Part shown: positions 1 to 7,319 of the stretch, in pieces
How the letters are laid out: each line of letters begins with the position of its first letter
How positions within the stretch are numbered: the first letter of the stretch is position 1
Source of the DNA: Sedimentibacter sp.
Lineage (GTDB): Bacteria; Bacillota; Clostridia; Tissierellales; Sedimentibacteraceae
DNA: 26,599 nucleotides
Direction: 5' to 3'
Assembly (NCBI GenBank): GCA_029256005.1
Contig: JAQSYS010000002.1
Coordinates: 1-26,599 of the forward strand
Translations under genes and position numbers: made by a program
The notes under the pieces: model-generated
Databases searched by the model: none
What the model saw: only the letters and a program-made list of their open reading frames with translations
What the model was told of the DNA's origin: nothing

Positions 1-156
1 AAAGTTCATATTATATTTTTCAGCTTCAAAGTTATCCCATAAATCAATAAAGTTGAAATTAAAATATTCTAATATCTTTGTAATCTTCACATATGACATG
101 CCGTTTGCTGAATTAAGCCAAGTAATTATTTTTTGATTTGAATTTAAACTATCCAT
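1..156 (-). CDS. dprA: DNA-processing protein DprA, N-terminal fragment (cut by window edge)
   Basis: The minus strand opens with ATG at 156 and stays open to the window edge, giving about 52 residues that begin MDSLNSNQKIITWLNSANG. A strong GGAGGT lies 3-4 bases before the ATG. Only the N-terminal helical (SAM/HhH-like) part would be present, so the Rossmann fold that binds single-stranded DNA is not visible. The call rests mainly on context: dprA commonly follows comM in Firmicutes, and here the comM stop codon (158-160) ends one base before this ATG, so the two are almost certainly translationally coupled. DprA protects incoming single-stranded DNA and loads RecA on it during natural transformation. 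The N-terminal text alone is too short for a firm family assignment. Confidence 0.6.
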   Translation of the reverse strand, partial: MDSLNSNQKIITWLNSANGMSYVKITKILEYFNFNFIDLWDNFEAEKYNMNF

Positions 157-157
157 T

Positions 158-1684
158 TTACCTCCAGTATTTGCGATCCAAACTTCGGTACTGTATTGCT
201 TCAGCAATGTGTTTAGTTTCTATATTTTCAATTTCTTCAAGATCTGCAATAGTTCTTGCAACCTTCAGTATTTTATTGTAGGCTCTTGCACTGAGTCCCA
301 GTCTTTCAAAGGCTTCTTTTAATATCTGTTCAGATTCTTTGTTGATTTTACAGTATTTAGATATATATTTGCTGCCTAGTTCAGAATTTGTTATTATACC
401 TAAATTTTTATATCTTTCTTGTTGAATGCCTCTTGCCTTAATTATTCGTTTTTTGATTTCCTCCGATGTTTCTTCATTTTTTTCATCTTTCAAATCGTCA
501 TACTTGACTGGAGACACCTCAATTTGAATATCAATTCTGTTTAACAGCGGTCCTGAGATTTTGCCAAGATATTTATCAATTTGACCTTGAGTGCAAGAGC
601 ATTCATGAGTTGGGTCACCAAGATATCCGCATGGACATGGATTCATTGAAGCAACCATCATAAATTTTGCCGGAAATGTAAATGAACCGTTAGCTCTTGA
701 AATAGAAATATTTCCATCTTCCATGGGTTGGCGCAGAACTTCAATTACACTTTTCGGGAACTCAGGAATTTCATCAAGAAATAATACACCATAATGTGCA
801 AGAGAAACCTCACCTGGGCTAGGTTTGGATCCACCACCAGCAATAGATACACGTGAAGAAGTATGGTGTGGCGAACGAAAAGGTCGGATTCTTACTAAGC
901 CACTGTTATTTAAGAGGCCGGATATGCTGTATATTTTTGTGACTTCAAGTGATTCTTCAAAGGTTAAATCAGGAAGTATGGTAGGAATTCGCCTCGCAAT
1001 CATTGTCTTCCCTGAGCCAGGAGATCCTAGCATTAAAATGTTGTGCATACCTGCAGCTGCTATTTCAACAGCTCTTTTCATGGCAGGTTGTCCCTTTATT
1101 TCTGAGAAATCTTCTTGGAATTTATCGATGGTATCTGCAAAATCGTATGTTGTTCTATAAGGTTCAATATTTAAATATCCATTAAGATAATTTACCAGTT
1201 CATTGAGGCTTGCAACAGGTATTATGTTGATGCCTTCAATAGCTCCGCATTCATCTTTGTTGTCATAAGGTATTACAGCTCTCTCAAATTTGTTGTTGCG
1301 CATAGAAATAACCATGGGCAAGGCACCATCAACGGCTGTAATGTCTCCGTTTAAGGAAAGCTCACCAATAAAGCATGTTTTTTCATCTAAGTTTTTGTCA
1401 ATGATTTTGTTTGCAGACAATATACCTATTGCAATAGGAAGATCTATTTGGCTTCCTTCCTTTTTTAAGTTGGCTGGAGCAAGGTTGATGGTTATTCGGC
1501 TAACTGGAAAGGAAAAACCACTATTTTTTAAAGCAGATCGAACTCGTTCTTTAGATTCTTTAATTGATATATCCGGTAGACCAACTATGTTGAAATTCGG
1601 CAATCCGCCGGACAAATCTGTTTCTACATCAACATCATATCCTTCAAGGCCATAAAGTACACAGGCTTTAATTTTTGATAGCAT
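158..1684 (-). CDS. comM: ComM/YifB-family Mg-chelatase-like AAA+ ATPase
   Basis: The protein has 508 residues, full length for the family. An N-terminal ChlI-like lobe (about 1-170, opening MLSKIKACVLYGLEGYDVDV) precedes an AAA+ core with Walker A GSPGSGKT at 220-227 and Walker B LFLDEIP around D304-E305. After it come a Cys cluster (CPCGYLGDP then HECSC) and a C-terminal Mg-chelatase helical domain. In transformable bacteria ComM is a hexameric helicase that promotes branch migration when taken-up DNA recombines; in non-competent relatives the role is less clear. GGAGG sits a few bases before the ATG. It is the first gene of a minus-strand unit with dprA directly downstream. No key motif is missing. 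Confidence 0.95.
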   Translation of the reverse strand: MLSKIKACVLYGLEGYDVDVETDLSGGLPNFNIVGLPDISIKESKERVRSALKNSGFSFPVSRITINLAPANLKKEGSQIDLPIAIGILSANKIIDKNLDEKTCFIGELSLNGDITAVDGALPMVISMRNNKFERAVIPYDNKDECGAIEGINIIPVASLNELVNYLNGYLNIEPYRTTYDFADTIDKFQEDFSEIKGQPAMKRAVEIAAAGMHNILMLGSPGSGKTMIARRIPTILPDLTFEESLEVTKIYSISGLLNNSGLVRIRPFRSPHHTSSRVSIAGGGSKPSPGEVSLAHYGVLFLDEIPEFPKSVIEVLRQPMEDGNISISRANGSFTFPAKFMMVASMNPCPCGYLGDPTHECSCTQGQIDKYLGKISGPLLNRIDIQIEVSPVKYDDLKDEKNEETSEEIKKRIIKARGIQQERYKNLGIITNSELGSKYISKYCKINKESEQILKEAFERLGLSARAYNKILKVARTIADLEEIENIETKHIAEAIQYRSLDRKYWR

Positions 1685-1707
1685 AAAACCTCCAACTATT
1701 TTTTTAT

Positions 1708-1716
1708 ATTATACCA
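1708..1716 (-). promoter_or_regulatory. Extended -10 promoter for comM-dprA
   Basis: On the minus strand TGGTATAAT is an extended -10 box (TGnTATAAT), 24 bases before the comM ATG. There is no good -35 box, as is normal for extended -10 promoters. Prediction from sequence only. Confidence 0.6.
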
Positions 1717-1755
1717 TAATTTGCTAAATAAATATATATTATTTGGAATTATATG

Positions 1756-1782
1756 TAAAAAACTACCGCATAACGGTAGTTT
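1756..1782 (-). terminator. Intrinsic terminator of mntR
   Basis: Read on the minus strand, AAACTACCG, loop TTATG and CGGTAGTTT form a 9-bp stem that runs into a T tract. It lies 36 bases after the mntR stop codon and upstream of the comM promoter, so it separates the two minus-strand units. Confidence 0.85.
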
Positions 1783-1817
1783 AACTTGCACATCCAATCA
1801 GAAAATATCAATATATT

Positions 1818-2297
1818 CTAATCTTGTTCATTTATTTTCTTTCTAAAATCGTTATACGCATCTGTAACATCAGGATTGTTTTTTATAAATGCAATAAAAT
1901 CTATTATGCACTTAGTGGTTTCTTCACTTATGGTATGTTCGATTTTTTCGGTTTCTATTAGAAGAATTGTTTCTGGTATTCCTAATATTTGTAAAAAATT
2001 TTCTATAATATTGTGTCTTTTTAAAAGAACTTCTCCTAAAACCTTTCCTTCTTCTTTAAGTATAATGACTCCGTATCTTTCGTATTTTAAAAGATTTTGT
2101 TTCCCAAGTCTCTGAACCATGCGAGTAGCAGAAGGGGGATGCACGTTTAAAGCATCAGATAACTCATTTATTCTTGTAAAACCTGAATTAAATGAAAGCC
2201 TGTAAATCATCTCAAGATAATCCTCCATAGATGCGGTGAGCAGGTTTTCGTTTTTTTTCATATATTCACTAAAAGTATAATAATCATTATTGTCCAA
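1818..2297 (-). CDS. mntR: Manganese-responsive DtxR-family repressor MntR
   Basis: This is a winged-helix DtxR/MntR repressor that, with bound Mn2+, shuts off manganese uptake. Aligned by eye without gaps to Bacillus subtilis MntR (known ligands D8, E11, H77, E99, E102, H103), every metal ligand is present: D26, E29, H95, E117, E120 and H121. The segment NVHPPSATRMVQRL is the recognition helix. There is no SH3-like third domain, as expected for MntR. Start choice: the longest frame begins with GTG at 2306, but that codon lies inside the AGAAGGTGA ribosome binding site; the TTG at 2297 has proper spacing, giving 159 residues. A methionine further in (2261) is also possible. The gene is divergent from mntH, which it very probably regulates. 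Confidence 0.93.
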   Translation of the reverse strand: MDNNDYYTFSEYMKKNENLLTASMEDYLEMIYRLSFNSGFTRINELSDALNVHPPSATRMVQRLGKQNLLKYERYGVIILKEEGKVLGEVLLKRHNIIENFLQILGIPETILLIETEKIEHTISEETTKCIIDFIAFIKNNPDVTDAYNDFRKKINEQD

Positions 2298-2327
2298 TAA
2301 TATCACCTTCTTTTAAGGTATCAATAA

Positions 2328-2344
2328 ATTATATTCATATGAAT
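2328..2344 (-). promoter_or_regulatory. mntR promoter -10 with adjoining 12-bp palindrome
   Basis: TATAAT on the minus strand (2328-2333) lies about 30 bases before the mntR start. It abuts a perfect palindrome, ATTCATATGAAT (2333-2344), which would sit in the -10/-35 spacer. That is a natural place for an autoregulatory operator. No MntR binding can be proven from sequence. Confidence 0.45.
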
Positions 2345-2372
2345 GTAAAAAAATTACTCGAGAGTAACATTT

Positions 2373-2431
2373 TTGACATATATTTCATAGCCTATATTAG
2401 TTTAGAAATTATTTTAATCTAACTAAGTTAA
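2373..2431 (+). promoter_or_regulatory. mntH promoter with overlapping dyads (candidate MntR operator)
   Basis: TTGACA at 2373-2378 is a perfect -35 box; the -10 is less clear (TATATT 2393-2398 or TATTAG 2395-2400). Over the expected start site lie two dyads: TTAGTTtAGA (2397-2406) with TCTAACTAA (2418-2426), and an imperfect 18-base palindrome TTAAnnTAnnTAnnTTAA (2414-2431). A repressor bound here would block mntH. Which dyad is the operator is unknown. Confidence 0.5.
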
Positions 2432-2468
2432 TCAAAGGTAAATTAATATCTAGTGAAGGAGAACATAA

Positions 2469-3740
2469 ATGGAACGCGAAAGTGTAATAGTGAGTAAGGG
2501 ATTTATTAACAGTCCGAGCTTACTAGTAAAATTTAAAGAATTATTAAAATATTTAGGCCCTGCATTTATTGTAAGTGTAGCATATGTTGATCCGGGCAAT
2601 TTTGCAACTAATATAAGCGGTGGGTCTCTGTTTAATTATAATCTTCTTTGGGTTATTTTATGGAGCAATCTTATGGCGATTTTTCTGCAAGTAATGTCAG
2701 CAAAACTTGGAATCGCAACAGGTAAAAATCTTGCAGAAATGTGCAGACTAGTTTTTTCAAAAAAAACTAATTGGATTTTTTATATTGTTACTACTTTAGC
2801 AGCTATGGCAACTACATTGGCTGAATTCGTGGGAGCTGTATTGGGGTTTTATTTGTTGTTTGGAATACCGCTTAATTATGCAGTTGCATTAACGGCTGCA
2901 GTTACTTTCTTAATTGTATATTTGCAAAAATATGGGCAAAGAGTTGTAGAAATAGTAATAGCACTCTTGGTAGCGGTAATATGTGTATCATATACTATTG
3001 AATTATTTTTGGCAAAACCTGACTGGCCCCAGGTAGCATTGCACACAATAATGCCTTCATTGCCAAATGGAGAGGCTGTTTTGATTGCTGCCGGAATGTT
3101 GGGAGCAACTGTTATGCCTCATGTAATATATCTTCATTCAGAACTTGTTCAGTGCCGTAATAAAGGGCTGTCTTTAACAGAAAAGAAAAAGCATTTGCAA
3201 ATGGAAAAAATAGATGTGATAATTGCAATGAACATTGCATTTCTTGTTAATGCAGCTATGGTAGTTGTATCTGCATCAGTATTTTTTTCTAGAGGGATGG
3301 CGGTAGAGTCTATTGAACAAGCTCATAGGTCACTTGAGCCACTCCTTGGCACATTATCCAGTGCAGCATTTGGTGCTGCGCTCTTAGCATCAGGCTTTTC
3401 GTCTTCCTCTGTTGGCACAATGGCAGGAGAAACAATCATGGATGGATTTGTGAATATGAAGATACCTTCAGTTGTTCGAAGAATTATAACTATGCTTCCG
3501 GGAGCAATAATAATATTAATGGGTGTAAATCCAATGAAGGCTTTGATAATGTCACAGGTTTGCTTGAGTTTTGTACTCCCTGTTACAATAATTTCAATGC
3601 TAATAATCACAGGAAGGAAAGAAATAATGGGTGAGTTTGTAAATAAAAAATCTACGAAAATTATAGGCTGGATAATTGCAGCTTTGATAATAAGCTTGAA
3701 TATCGCATTAATATATTTAACTTTTACAGGAAATGTCTAA
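2469..3740 (+). CDS. mntH: Nramp-family proton-coupled Mn2+ transporter MntH
   Basis: This is a 423-residue polytopic membrane protein of the Nramp family, which imports Mn2+ (and Fe2+) with protons. The two signature metal-binding segments are present: DPGN in VDPGNFATN of TM1, and MPH in GATVMPHVIYLHS of TM6. About 11 membrane segments can be traced, the usual number. The start ATG follows AAGGAG at good spacing. It is divergent from mntR and ends in a strong terminator, so it forms a single-gene unit. Repression by Mn-loaded MntR is expected from the arrangement. Length and motifs are normal. Confidence 0.95.
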   Translation: MERESVIVSKGFINSPSLLVKFKELLKYLGPAFIVSVAYVDPGNFATNISGGSLFNYNLLWVILWSNLMAIFLQVMSAKLGIATGKNLAEMCRLVFSKKTNWIFYIVTTLAAMATTLAEFVGAVLGFYLLFGIPLNYAVALTAAVTFLIVYLQKYGQRVVEIVIALLVAVICVSYTIELFLAKPDWPQVALHTIMPSLPNGEAVLIAAGMLGATVMPHVIYLHSELVQCRNKGLSLTEKKKHLQMEKIDVIIAMNIAFLVNAAMVVVSASVFFSRGMAVESIEQAHRSLEPLLGTLSSAAFGAALLASGFSSSSVGTMAGETIMDGFVNMKIPSVVRRIITMLPGAIIILMGVNPMKALIMSQVCLSFVLPVTIISMLIITGRKEIMGEFVNKKSTKIIGWIIAALIISLNIALIYLTFTGNV

Positions 3741-3754
3741 TCAATACTTAATAT

Positions 3755-3791
3755 TAAAAAAGGTTCTGGAGAATACTGCCAGAACCTTTTT
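3755..3791. terminator. Bidirectional terminator between mntH and the CMD-family gene
   Basis: AAAAAGGTTCTGG (3757-3769) pairs perfectly with CCAGAACCTTTTT (3779-3791), a 13-bp stem with a T tract on both strands. It serves mntH (plus) and the convergent gene ending at 3801 (minus). Confidence 0.9.
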
Positions 3792-3800
3792 AGAAAATTT

Positions 3801-4157
3801 TTATTTTGATTGCTTATTTATTTGCGAATCTATTACCTGTCTGAAAATCAGAAGACCTTTCATCATTTTTGGAAAGCCGCAAGTTGGAGCTACCAATAAA
3901 ATAGCATGTTCAATTTCTTCCTTGCTGCAACCGTTGTGCAGAGCTTTAAGAATGTGTGTTCTCAATGAAAATTCATTTTGGCATTGGGTTGAGAGAGAAA
4001 CCTTAATTAACCATCTGGTTTTTTCATCTAAAGGACCACCTTTTTCATGTACCATTTTTCCGAATTTCTCATATGCATCATATATTTCCTTGTGATTATC
4101 AGTTAAGTATTTCAAGTTTTTTTCTATAACATCGTAATTATCAAAATAGTCGTCCAT
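3801..4157 (-). CDS. Carboxymuconolactone decarboxylase-like (AhpD-fold) protein
   Basis: The protein has 118 residues and is all-helical with the CMD/AhpD layout: GGPLDEKTRWLIKVSLS, then the normally redox-active helix, then HILKALHNGCSKEEIEHAIL and a glycine-containing loop. In peroxidase partners of the AhpD type the helix carries CxxCxxxH. Here only the first cysteine (C59) remains, position 62 is Glu and the His position is Arg66, so an AhpD disulfide activity is not supported. The family also includes decarboxylases and many proteins of unknown role. GGAAGG precedes the ATG. The gene stands alone between a bidirectional terminator and its own promoter region, which contains a perfect 16-bp palindrome. 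Function unknown. Confidence 0.8.
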   Translation of the reverse strand: MDDYFDNYDVIEKNLKYLTDNHKEIYDAYEKFGKMVHEKGGPLDEKTRWLIKVSLSTQCQNEFSLRTHILKALHNGCSKEEIEHAILLVAPTCGFPKMMKGLLIFRQVIDSQINKQSK

Positions 4158-4179
4158 AAAATAACCTTCCTTTGTTAAA

Positions 4180-4195
4180 GTAATAATATTATTAC
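4180..4195. promoter_or_regulatory. Perfect 16-bp palindrome upstream of the CMD-like gene (candidate operator)
   Basis: GTAATAATATTATTAC is a perfect dyad ending 23 bases before the ATG of the minus-strand gene, overlapping where a -10/start region would lie. It could be a repressor site, but it is AT-rich, which weakens the case. Confidence 0.35.
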
Positions 4196-4257
4196 CGTAA
4201 AAACAGTTTATTAAACAACAAAAAAATTAGTTGCATTTTTAAGATGATGTATTTTGT

Positions 4258-4728
4258 TTATGGAATAACAGGGGTAATTATAAATTCATATTGAGGGTGT
4301 TCCATGGTTGAAGGGGACATGTTTATACGATAAATATTAGTAATTTCAGGATAAATTAAAATATTAGCTACAAATACATAATAATAACCTTCTGCAGAAA
4401 TCCTCATATGGTAATGAATATGTTCATAATCAGAATCTAATATTTCATTTTGTTCATAGTTTGAAGGAAGTTCAATATTTCTTACTTCTCCATTTAAATC
4501 TGTTGTCGTAGTGATTATAATATCTCCAAAGCCTCTTTCATGATAAACACCAAAAATTCTTATTTTTATAACTTCTATTGTTGCATTTTCAATTGGCTCT
4601 TTAGTCACAGCATCAATAACAGTAACGTTTATAAAACCTACATTACTATTATCCTCATTTATTTCATTGGCTATATTAAATTTTTTAATATTATTTTTTA
4701 CTCGATATGGCTTAGTAGAATCATTCAT
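4258..4728 (-). CDS. Carboxypeptidase-regulatory-like beta-sandwich protein, possibly sporulation-linked
   Basis: The protein has 156 residues and no signal peptide or membrane segment. After about 30 polar residues comes a single predicted beta-sandwich: GFINVTVIDAVTKEPIENAT opens it, a TTTDLNGEVRNIELP strand-turn follows, and it closes with RISAEGYYYVFVANILIYPE and RINMSP. This pattern (V.D..T.EPI.NA, then TD.NG......LP, then ..GYY) resembles the non-catalytic N-terminal domains of clostridial spore cortex-lytic enzymes and carboxypeptidase regulatory domains; that comparison is from memory. The longer frame to 4746 starts with a GTG inside the AAAGGAAG ribosome binding site, so ATG 4728 is chosen. 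A sigma-K-like promoter upstream supports late expression in the mother cell. Precise role unknown. Confidence 0.65.
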   Translation of the reverse strand: MNDSTKPYRVKNNIKKFNIANEINEDNSNVGFINVTVIDAVTKEPIENATIEVIKIRIFGVYHERGFGDIIITTTTDLNGEVRNIELPSNYEQNEILDSDYEHIHYHMRISAEGYYYVFVANILIYPEITNIYRINMSPSTMEHPQYEFIITPVIP

Positions 4729-4762
4729 TGAATAACTTCCTTTCACATATGTATTCGTAATG

Positions 4763-4789
4763 TATAATATGTAGGATAAAAATTATTGT
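4763..4789 (-). promoter_or_regulatory. Candidate sigma-K-type sporulation promoter
   Basis: On the minus strand AC (4788-4789), a 16-base spacer and CATATTATA (4763-4771) fit the Bacillus/Clostridium sigma-K pattern AC-N16-CATAnnnTA, 35 bases before the start of the beta-sandwich gene. Such short motifs occur by chance in AT-rich DNA, and a sigma-A reading (TATTAT) is also possible. Confidence 0.3.
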
Positions 4790-4875
4790 TATTTAAACAT
4801 AATAATTAATTATTTAAGTAAACAAATAAATAATATGTTTCACAAAGCAAATGATACATCATATTGCATTGTCTA

Positions 4876-4904
4876 TTGACAAATAAAAAAATGTATTATA
4901 TGTT
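4876..4904 (+). promoter_or_regulatory. Sigma-A promoter of topA
   Basis: TTGACA (4876-4881), a 17-base spacer and TATGTT (4899-4904) form a good housekeeping promoter. The start site would be near 4911, about 50 bases before the topA ATG. Confidence 0.75.
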
Positions 4905-4961
4905 ATAGTGTAATATTGGAAAATGCATAAATTTTTTGTTGTACGGTATTGGAGGAAATTA

Positions 4962-7145
4962 ATGAATAATTTGTTGATAGTTGAATCACCGGCAAAAGCT
5001 AAGACAATAGGTAAGTTTTTAGGCAAAAACTATACAGTCAAGGCATCTGTTGGTCATGTAAGAGACTTGCCTAAAAGTAAGATTGGCATAGATGTAGAAA
5101 ATAATTTCGAACCTAATTATATAACAATAAGAGGTAAAGGTGATGTTATAAAGGAATTAAAAAAAGAAGCTAAGAAGGCTGATAACATTTATCTTGCAAC
5201 CGACCCCGACAGAGAAGGGGAGGCTATATCATGGCATTTAGCCAAAATATTGAATTTAGATGAAAGTAAAGAAATAAGAATTGAATTTAATGAAATAACT
5301 AAGGATGCTATTAAAAAGGCAAGTAAAAATCCTAGAAAAATTAATTTGGATTTAGTTGATGCTCAGCAGGCAAGACGCGTACTCGACAGGCTTGTTGGAT
5401 ACAACATAAGCCCTCTTTTGTGGAAAAAAATTGAAAAGGGTCTCAGTGCCGGTAGAGTGCAATCTGTTGCATTAAAGCTTATCATAGACAGAGAAAGAGA
5501 AATAATGGATTTTAAGCCAGAAGAATACTGGACTTTAGAATTAGAGGTTAAAAAATCAAAGAAGAAATTTACCGCCAAGTATGTCGGGGATTTAAAAAAT
5601 GAAAAGTTAAGCAAAAAAAAGATAAAGAATGAAGAAGAAATAAATGAAATTTTAAATAAATTGAATAAAGAAAAAATAGAAGTATATAAAATAGACAAAG
5701 CTAAGAGTTATTCAAAACCAAGCGCACCATTTACCACTAGCAGCTTGCAGCAGGAAGCTAACAGAAGGATTAATTTTACAGCTAAAAAGACAATGATGGT
5801 TGCTCAGCAGCTGTATGAAGGTATCAACATAAAGGGTGAAGGAAGCGTAGGCTTAGTTACTTATATAAGAACTGACTCTTTTAGATTGTCAGATGAGGCA
5901 GTTAATAGCTCCAAAGAATATATCACACAAAGCTATGGAGAAAATTATTATCAGCACAGGGTTTATACAAAATCTAAAAAAAGTGAAAATAAGGTACAGG
6001 ATGCTCATGAGGCTATAAGACCCACATCAGTATCTAAAAGCCCTGAACTGATTAAGGACAGTCTTACATCTGACCAATATAAGCTCTACAGTTTGATTTG
6101 GAAAAGATTTGTGGCATCTCAAATGGTTGATGCAGTGTATGATGTCACTAAGATTTTATTAAATAACAATAATAATGTATTTGAAGCCAATGGAAAGATT
6201 CTTGTTTTTGATGGTTATAAATTAATTTACAAATATAGTGATGAATCAGAAAGCAAGATGCTTCCTGAGGTTGAACAAAATGAACATTTAGATATTGAAA
6301 AAATTGACCCTGAGCAGCATTTCACTCAACCTCCTGCACGTTATACGGAAGCAAGCCTTATTAAGGATTTAGAGGAAAAGGGAATTGGAAGACCCAGCAC
6401 ATATGCACCTACTATTACTACAATTACAAGCAGAGAATATGTAGTAAAGGAAAAGGGCAATTTAATGCCAACGGATATGGGATTTCTAGTAACTGAAATG
6501 ATGGAGAAATATTTTTCTAATATAGTTAATGATAAATTTACTGCTGAAATGGAAAATAATCTTGATGAAATAGCCCAAGGGAATAAAGATTGGCATGACA
6601 TAATAAGTGAATTTTTTAAGGATTTCAAGCAAGAATTGGATGTCGCTGAAAAGGAAATGGAAGAAATTGAAATAAAAGATGAAGTAAGTGACGTTAAATG
6701 TGAAAATTGCGGTGAATTTATGGTAATTAAAAAGGGACGATATGGTAAGTTTTTAGCATGTCCGAATTATCCTGAATGTAAGAATACTAAAGCATTAAAG
6801 GATAAAGATACTGTAGAGGAAACAAATGAAGTATGTGAAAATTGCGGTTCTAAAATGCTTAAGCGAAAAGGAAGATACGGTGAGTTTTTAGCTTGCTCAA
6901 ATTATCCTGAGTGTAAAAATACAAAACCTATTGTTAAAACCATAGATGTTAATTGTCCACTTTGTGGAGGCAAAATTGCTGTTAAGTTTTCAAAAGCAGG
7001 AAGAAGATTTTTCGGTTGCACAAATTATCCTGAATGTAAATACATGTCGTGGCTTGAACCCACAAATGAAAAGTGCCCAAAATGCGGTGAAATGATGGTG
7101 CTAAAGGAAAATAAAGCTGTTTGTATAAACAAAAACTGTATATAA
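4962..7145 (+). CDS. topA: DNA topoisomerase I (type IA)
   Basis: This enzyme relaxes negative supercoils by passing one strand through a transient single-strand break. The 727-residue protein begins NNLLIVESPAKAKTI, the Toprim fold, with the acidic motif DPDREGE at 81-87. The active-site tyrosine is Y301 in VTYIRTDSF. From about 570 there are three C4 zinc ribbons (each CENCG or CPLCG, then C.NYPEC) and a fourth short CPKCG...C...NC unit. An in-frame ATG at 4923 exists, but GGAGG lies directly before the ATG at 4962 and the family begins there. In clostridia topA often follows comM-dprA; here two small operons have come between. No clear terminator follows; rpsB has its own promoter. Confidence 0.97.
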   Translation: MNNLLIVESPAKAKTIGKFLGKNYTVKASVGHVRDLPKSKIGIDVENNFEPNYITIRGKGDVIKELKKEAKKADNIYLATDPDREGEAISWHLAKILNLDESKEIRIEFNEITKDAIKKASKNPRKINLDLVDAQQARRVLDRLVGYNISPLLWKKIEKGLSAGRVQSVALKLIIDREREIMDFKPEEYWTLELEVKKSKKKFTAKYVGDLKNEKLSKKKIKNEEEINEILNKLNKEKIEVYKIDKAKSYSKPSAPFTTSSLQQEANRRINFTAKKTMMVAQQLYEGINIKGEGSVGLVTYIRTDSFRLSDEAVNSSKEYITQSYGENYYQHRVYTKSKKSENKVQDAHEAIRPTSVSKSPELIKDSLTSDQYKLYSLIWKRFVASQMVDAVYDVTKILLNNNNNVFEANGKILVFDGYKLIYKYSDESESKMLPEVEQNEHLDIEKIDPEQHFTQPPARYTEASLIKDLEEKGIGRPSTYAPTITTITSREYVVKEKGNLMPTDMGFLVTEMMEKYFSNIVNDKFTAEMENNLDEIAQGNKDWHDIISEFFKDFKQELDVAEKEMEEIEIKDEVSDVKCENCGEFMVIKKGRYGKFLACPNYPECKNTKALKDKDTVEETNEVCENCGSKMLKRKGRYGEFLACSNYPECKNTKPIVKTIDVNCPLCGGKIAVKFSKAGRRFFGCTNYPECKYMSWLEPTNEKCPKCGEMMVLKENKAVCINKNCI

Positions 7146-7186
7146 AATAATTTTTAATATTTATGTAAAAAAATAGTTTTTATATA

Positions 7187-7215
7187 TTGCCAAATATTTT
7201 TAATTGTGTTATACT
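7187..7215 (+). promoter_or_regulatory. Sigma-A promoter of the rpsB operon
   Basis: TTGCCA (7187-7192), 17 bases, TATACT (7210-7215). The start site would be near 7222, leaving a leader of nearly 100 bases. Confidence 0.8.
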
Positions 7216-7221
7216 AAAAAA

Positions 7222-7319
7222 TAATTACGCACAGATTTAGATCATGCAAGAGTTGTGCCGAAAGGTCTTTTGTATGAGATGACAAATTCTGGAGGTAAAA
7301 ACAAAAGGAGGAACATAAT
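7222..7319 (+). promoter_or_regulatory. rpsB 5' leader, candidate S2 autoregulatory RNA
   Basis: The leader holds a stem GCACA (7229-7233)/TGTGC (7254-7258), a small hairpin TTTGT/ACAAA around ATGAGATG, and two Shine-Dalgarno-like sites: GGAGGT at 7291-7296 with no start codon behind it, and AGGAGG at 7306-7311 that serves rpsB. A long structured leader before rpsB fits feedback control by S2, known in several bacteria. I cannot match it to a specific published leader. Confidence 0.4.

Noticed and set aside
825..1160. Open frame of 111 codons on the plus strand inside comM
   Set aside because: It is antisense to a clear, full-length ComM, has no ribosome binding site and no recognisable protein.
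3733..4095. Open frame of 120 codons on the plus strand after mntH
   Set aside because: It runs through the terminator and antisense to the CMD-family gene, which has the better start site and family match.
4200..4225. GTTTATTAAAC dyad followed by Ts on the minus strand as terminator of the beta-sandwich gene
   Set aside because: Five A-T-rich pairs around a single base are too weak to support a terminator call.
4923..4961. Upstream ATG of topA adding 13 residues
   Set aside because: No ribosome binding site before it; GGAGG lies between it and the ATG at 4962, where the family begins.
7146..7186. Possible terminator after topA
   Set aside because: Only AT stretches with poor pairing; no GC-containing stem followed by a T run.
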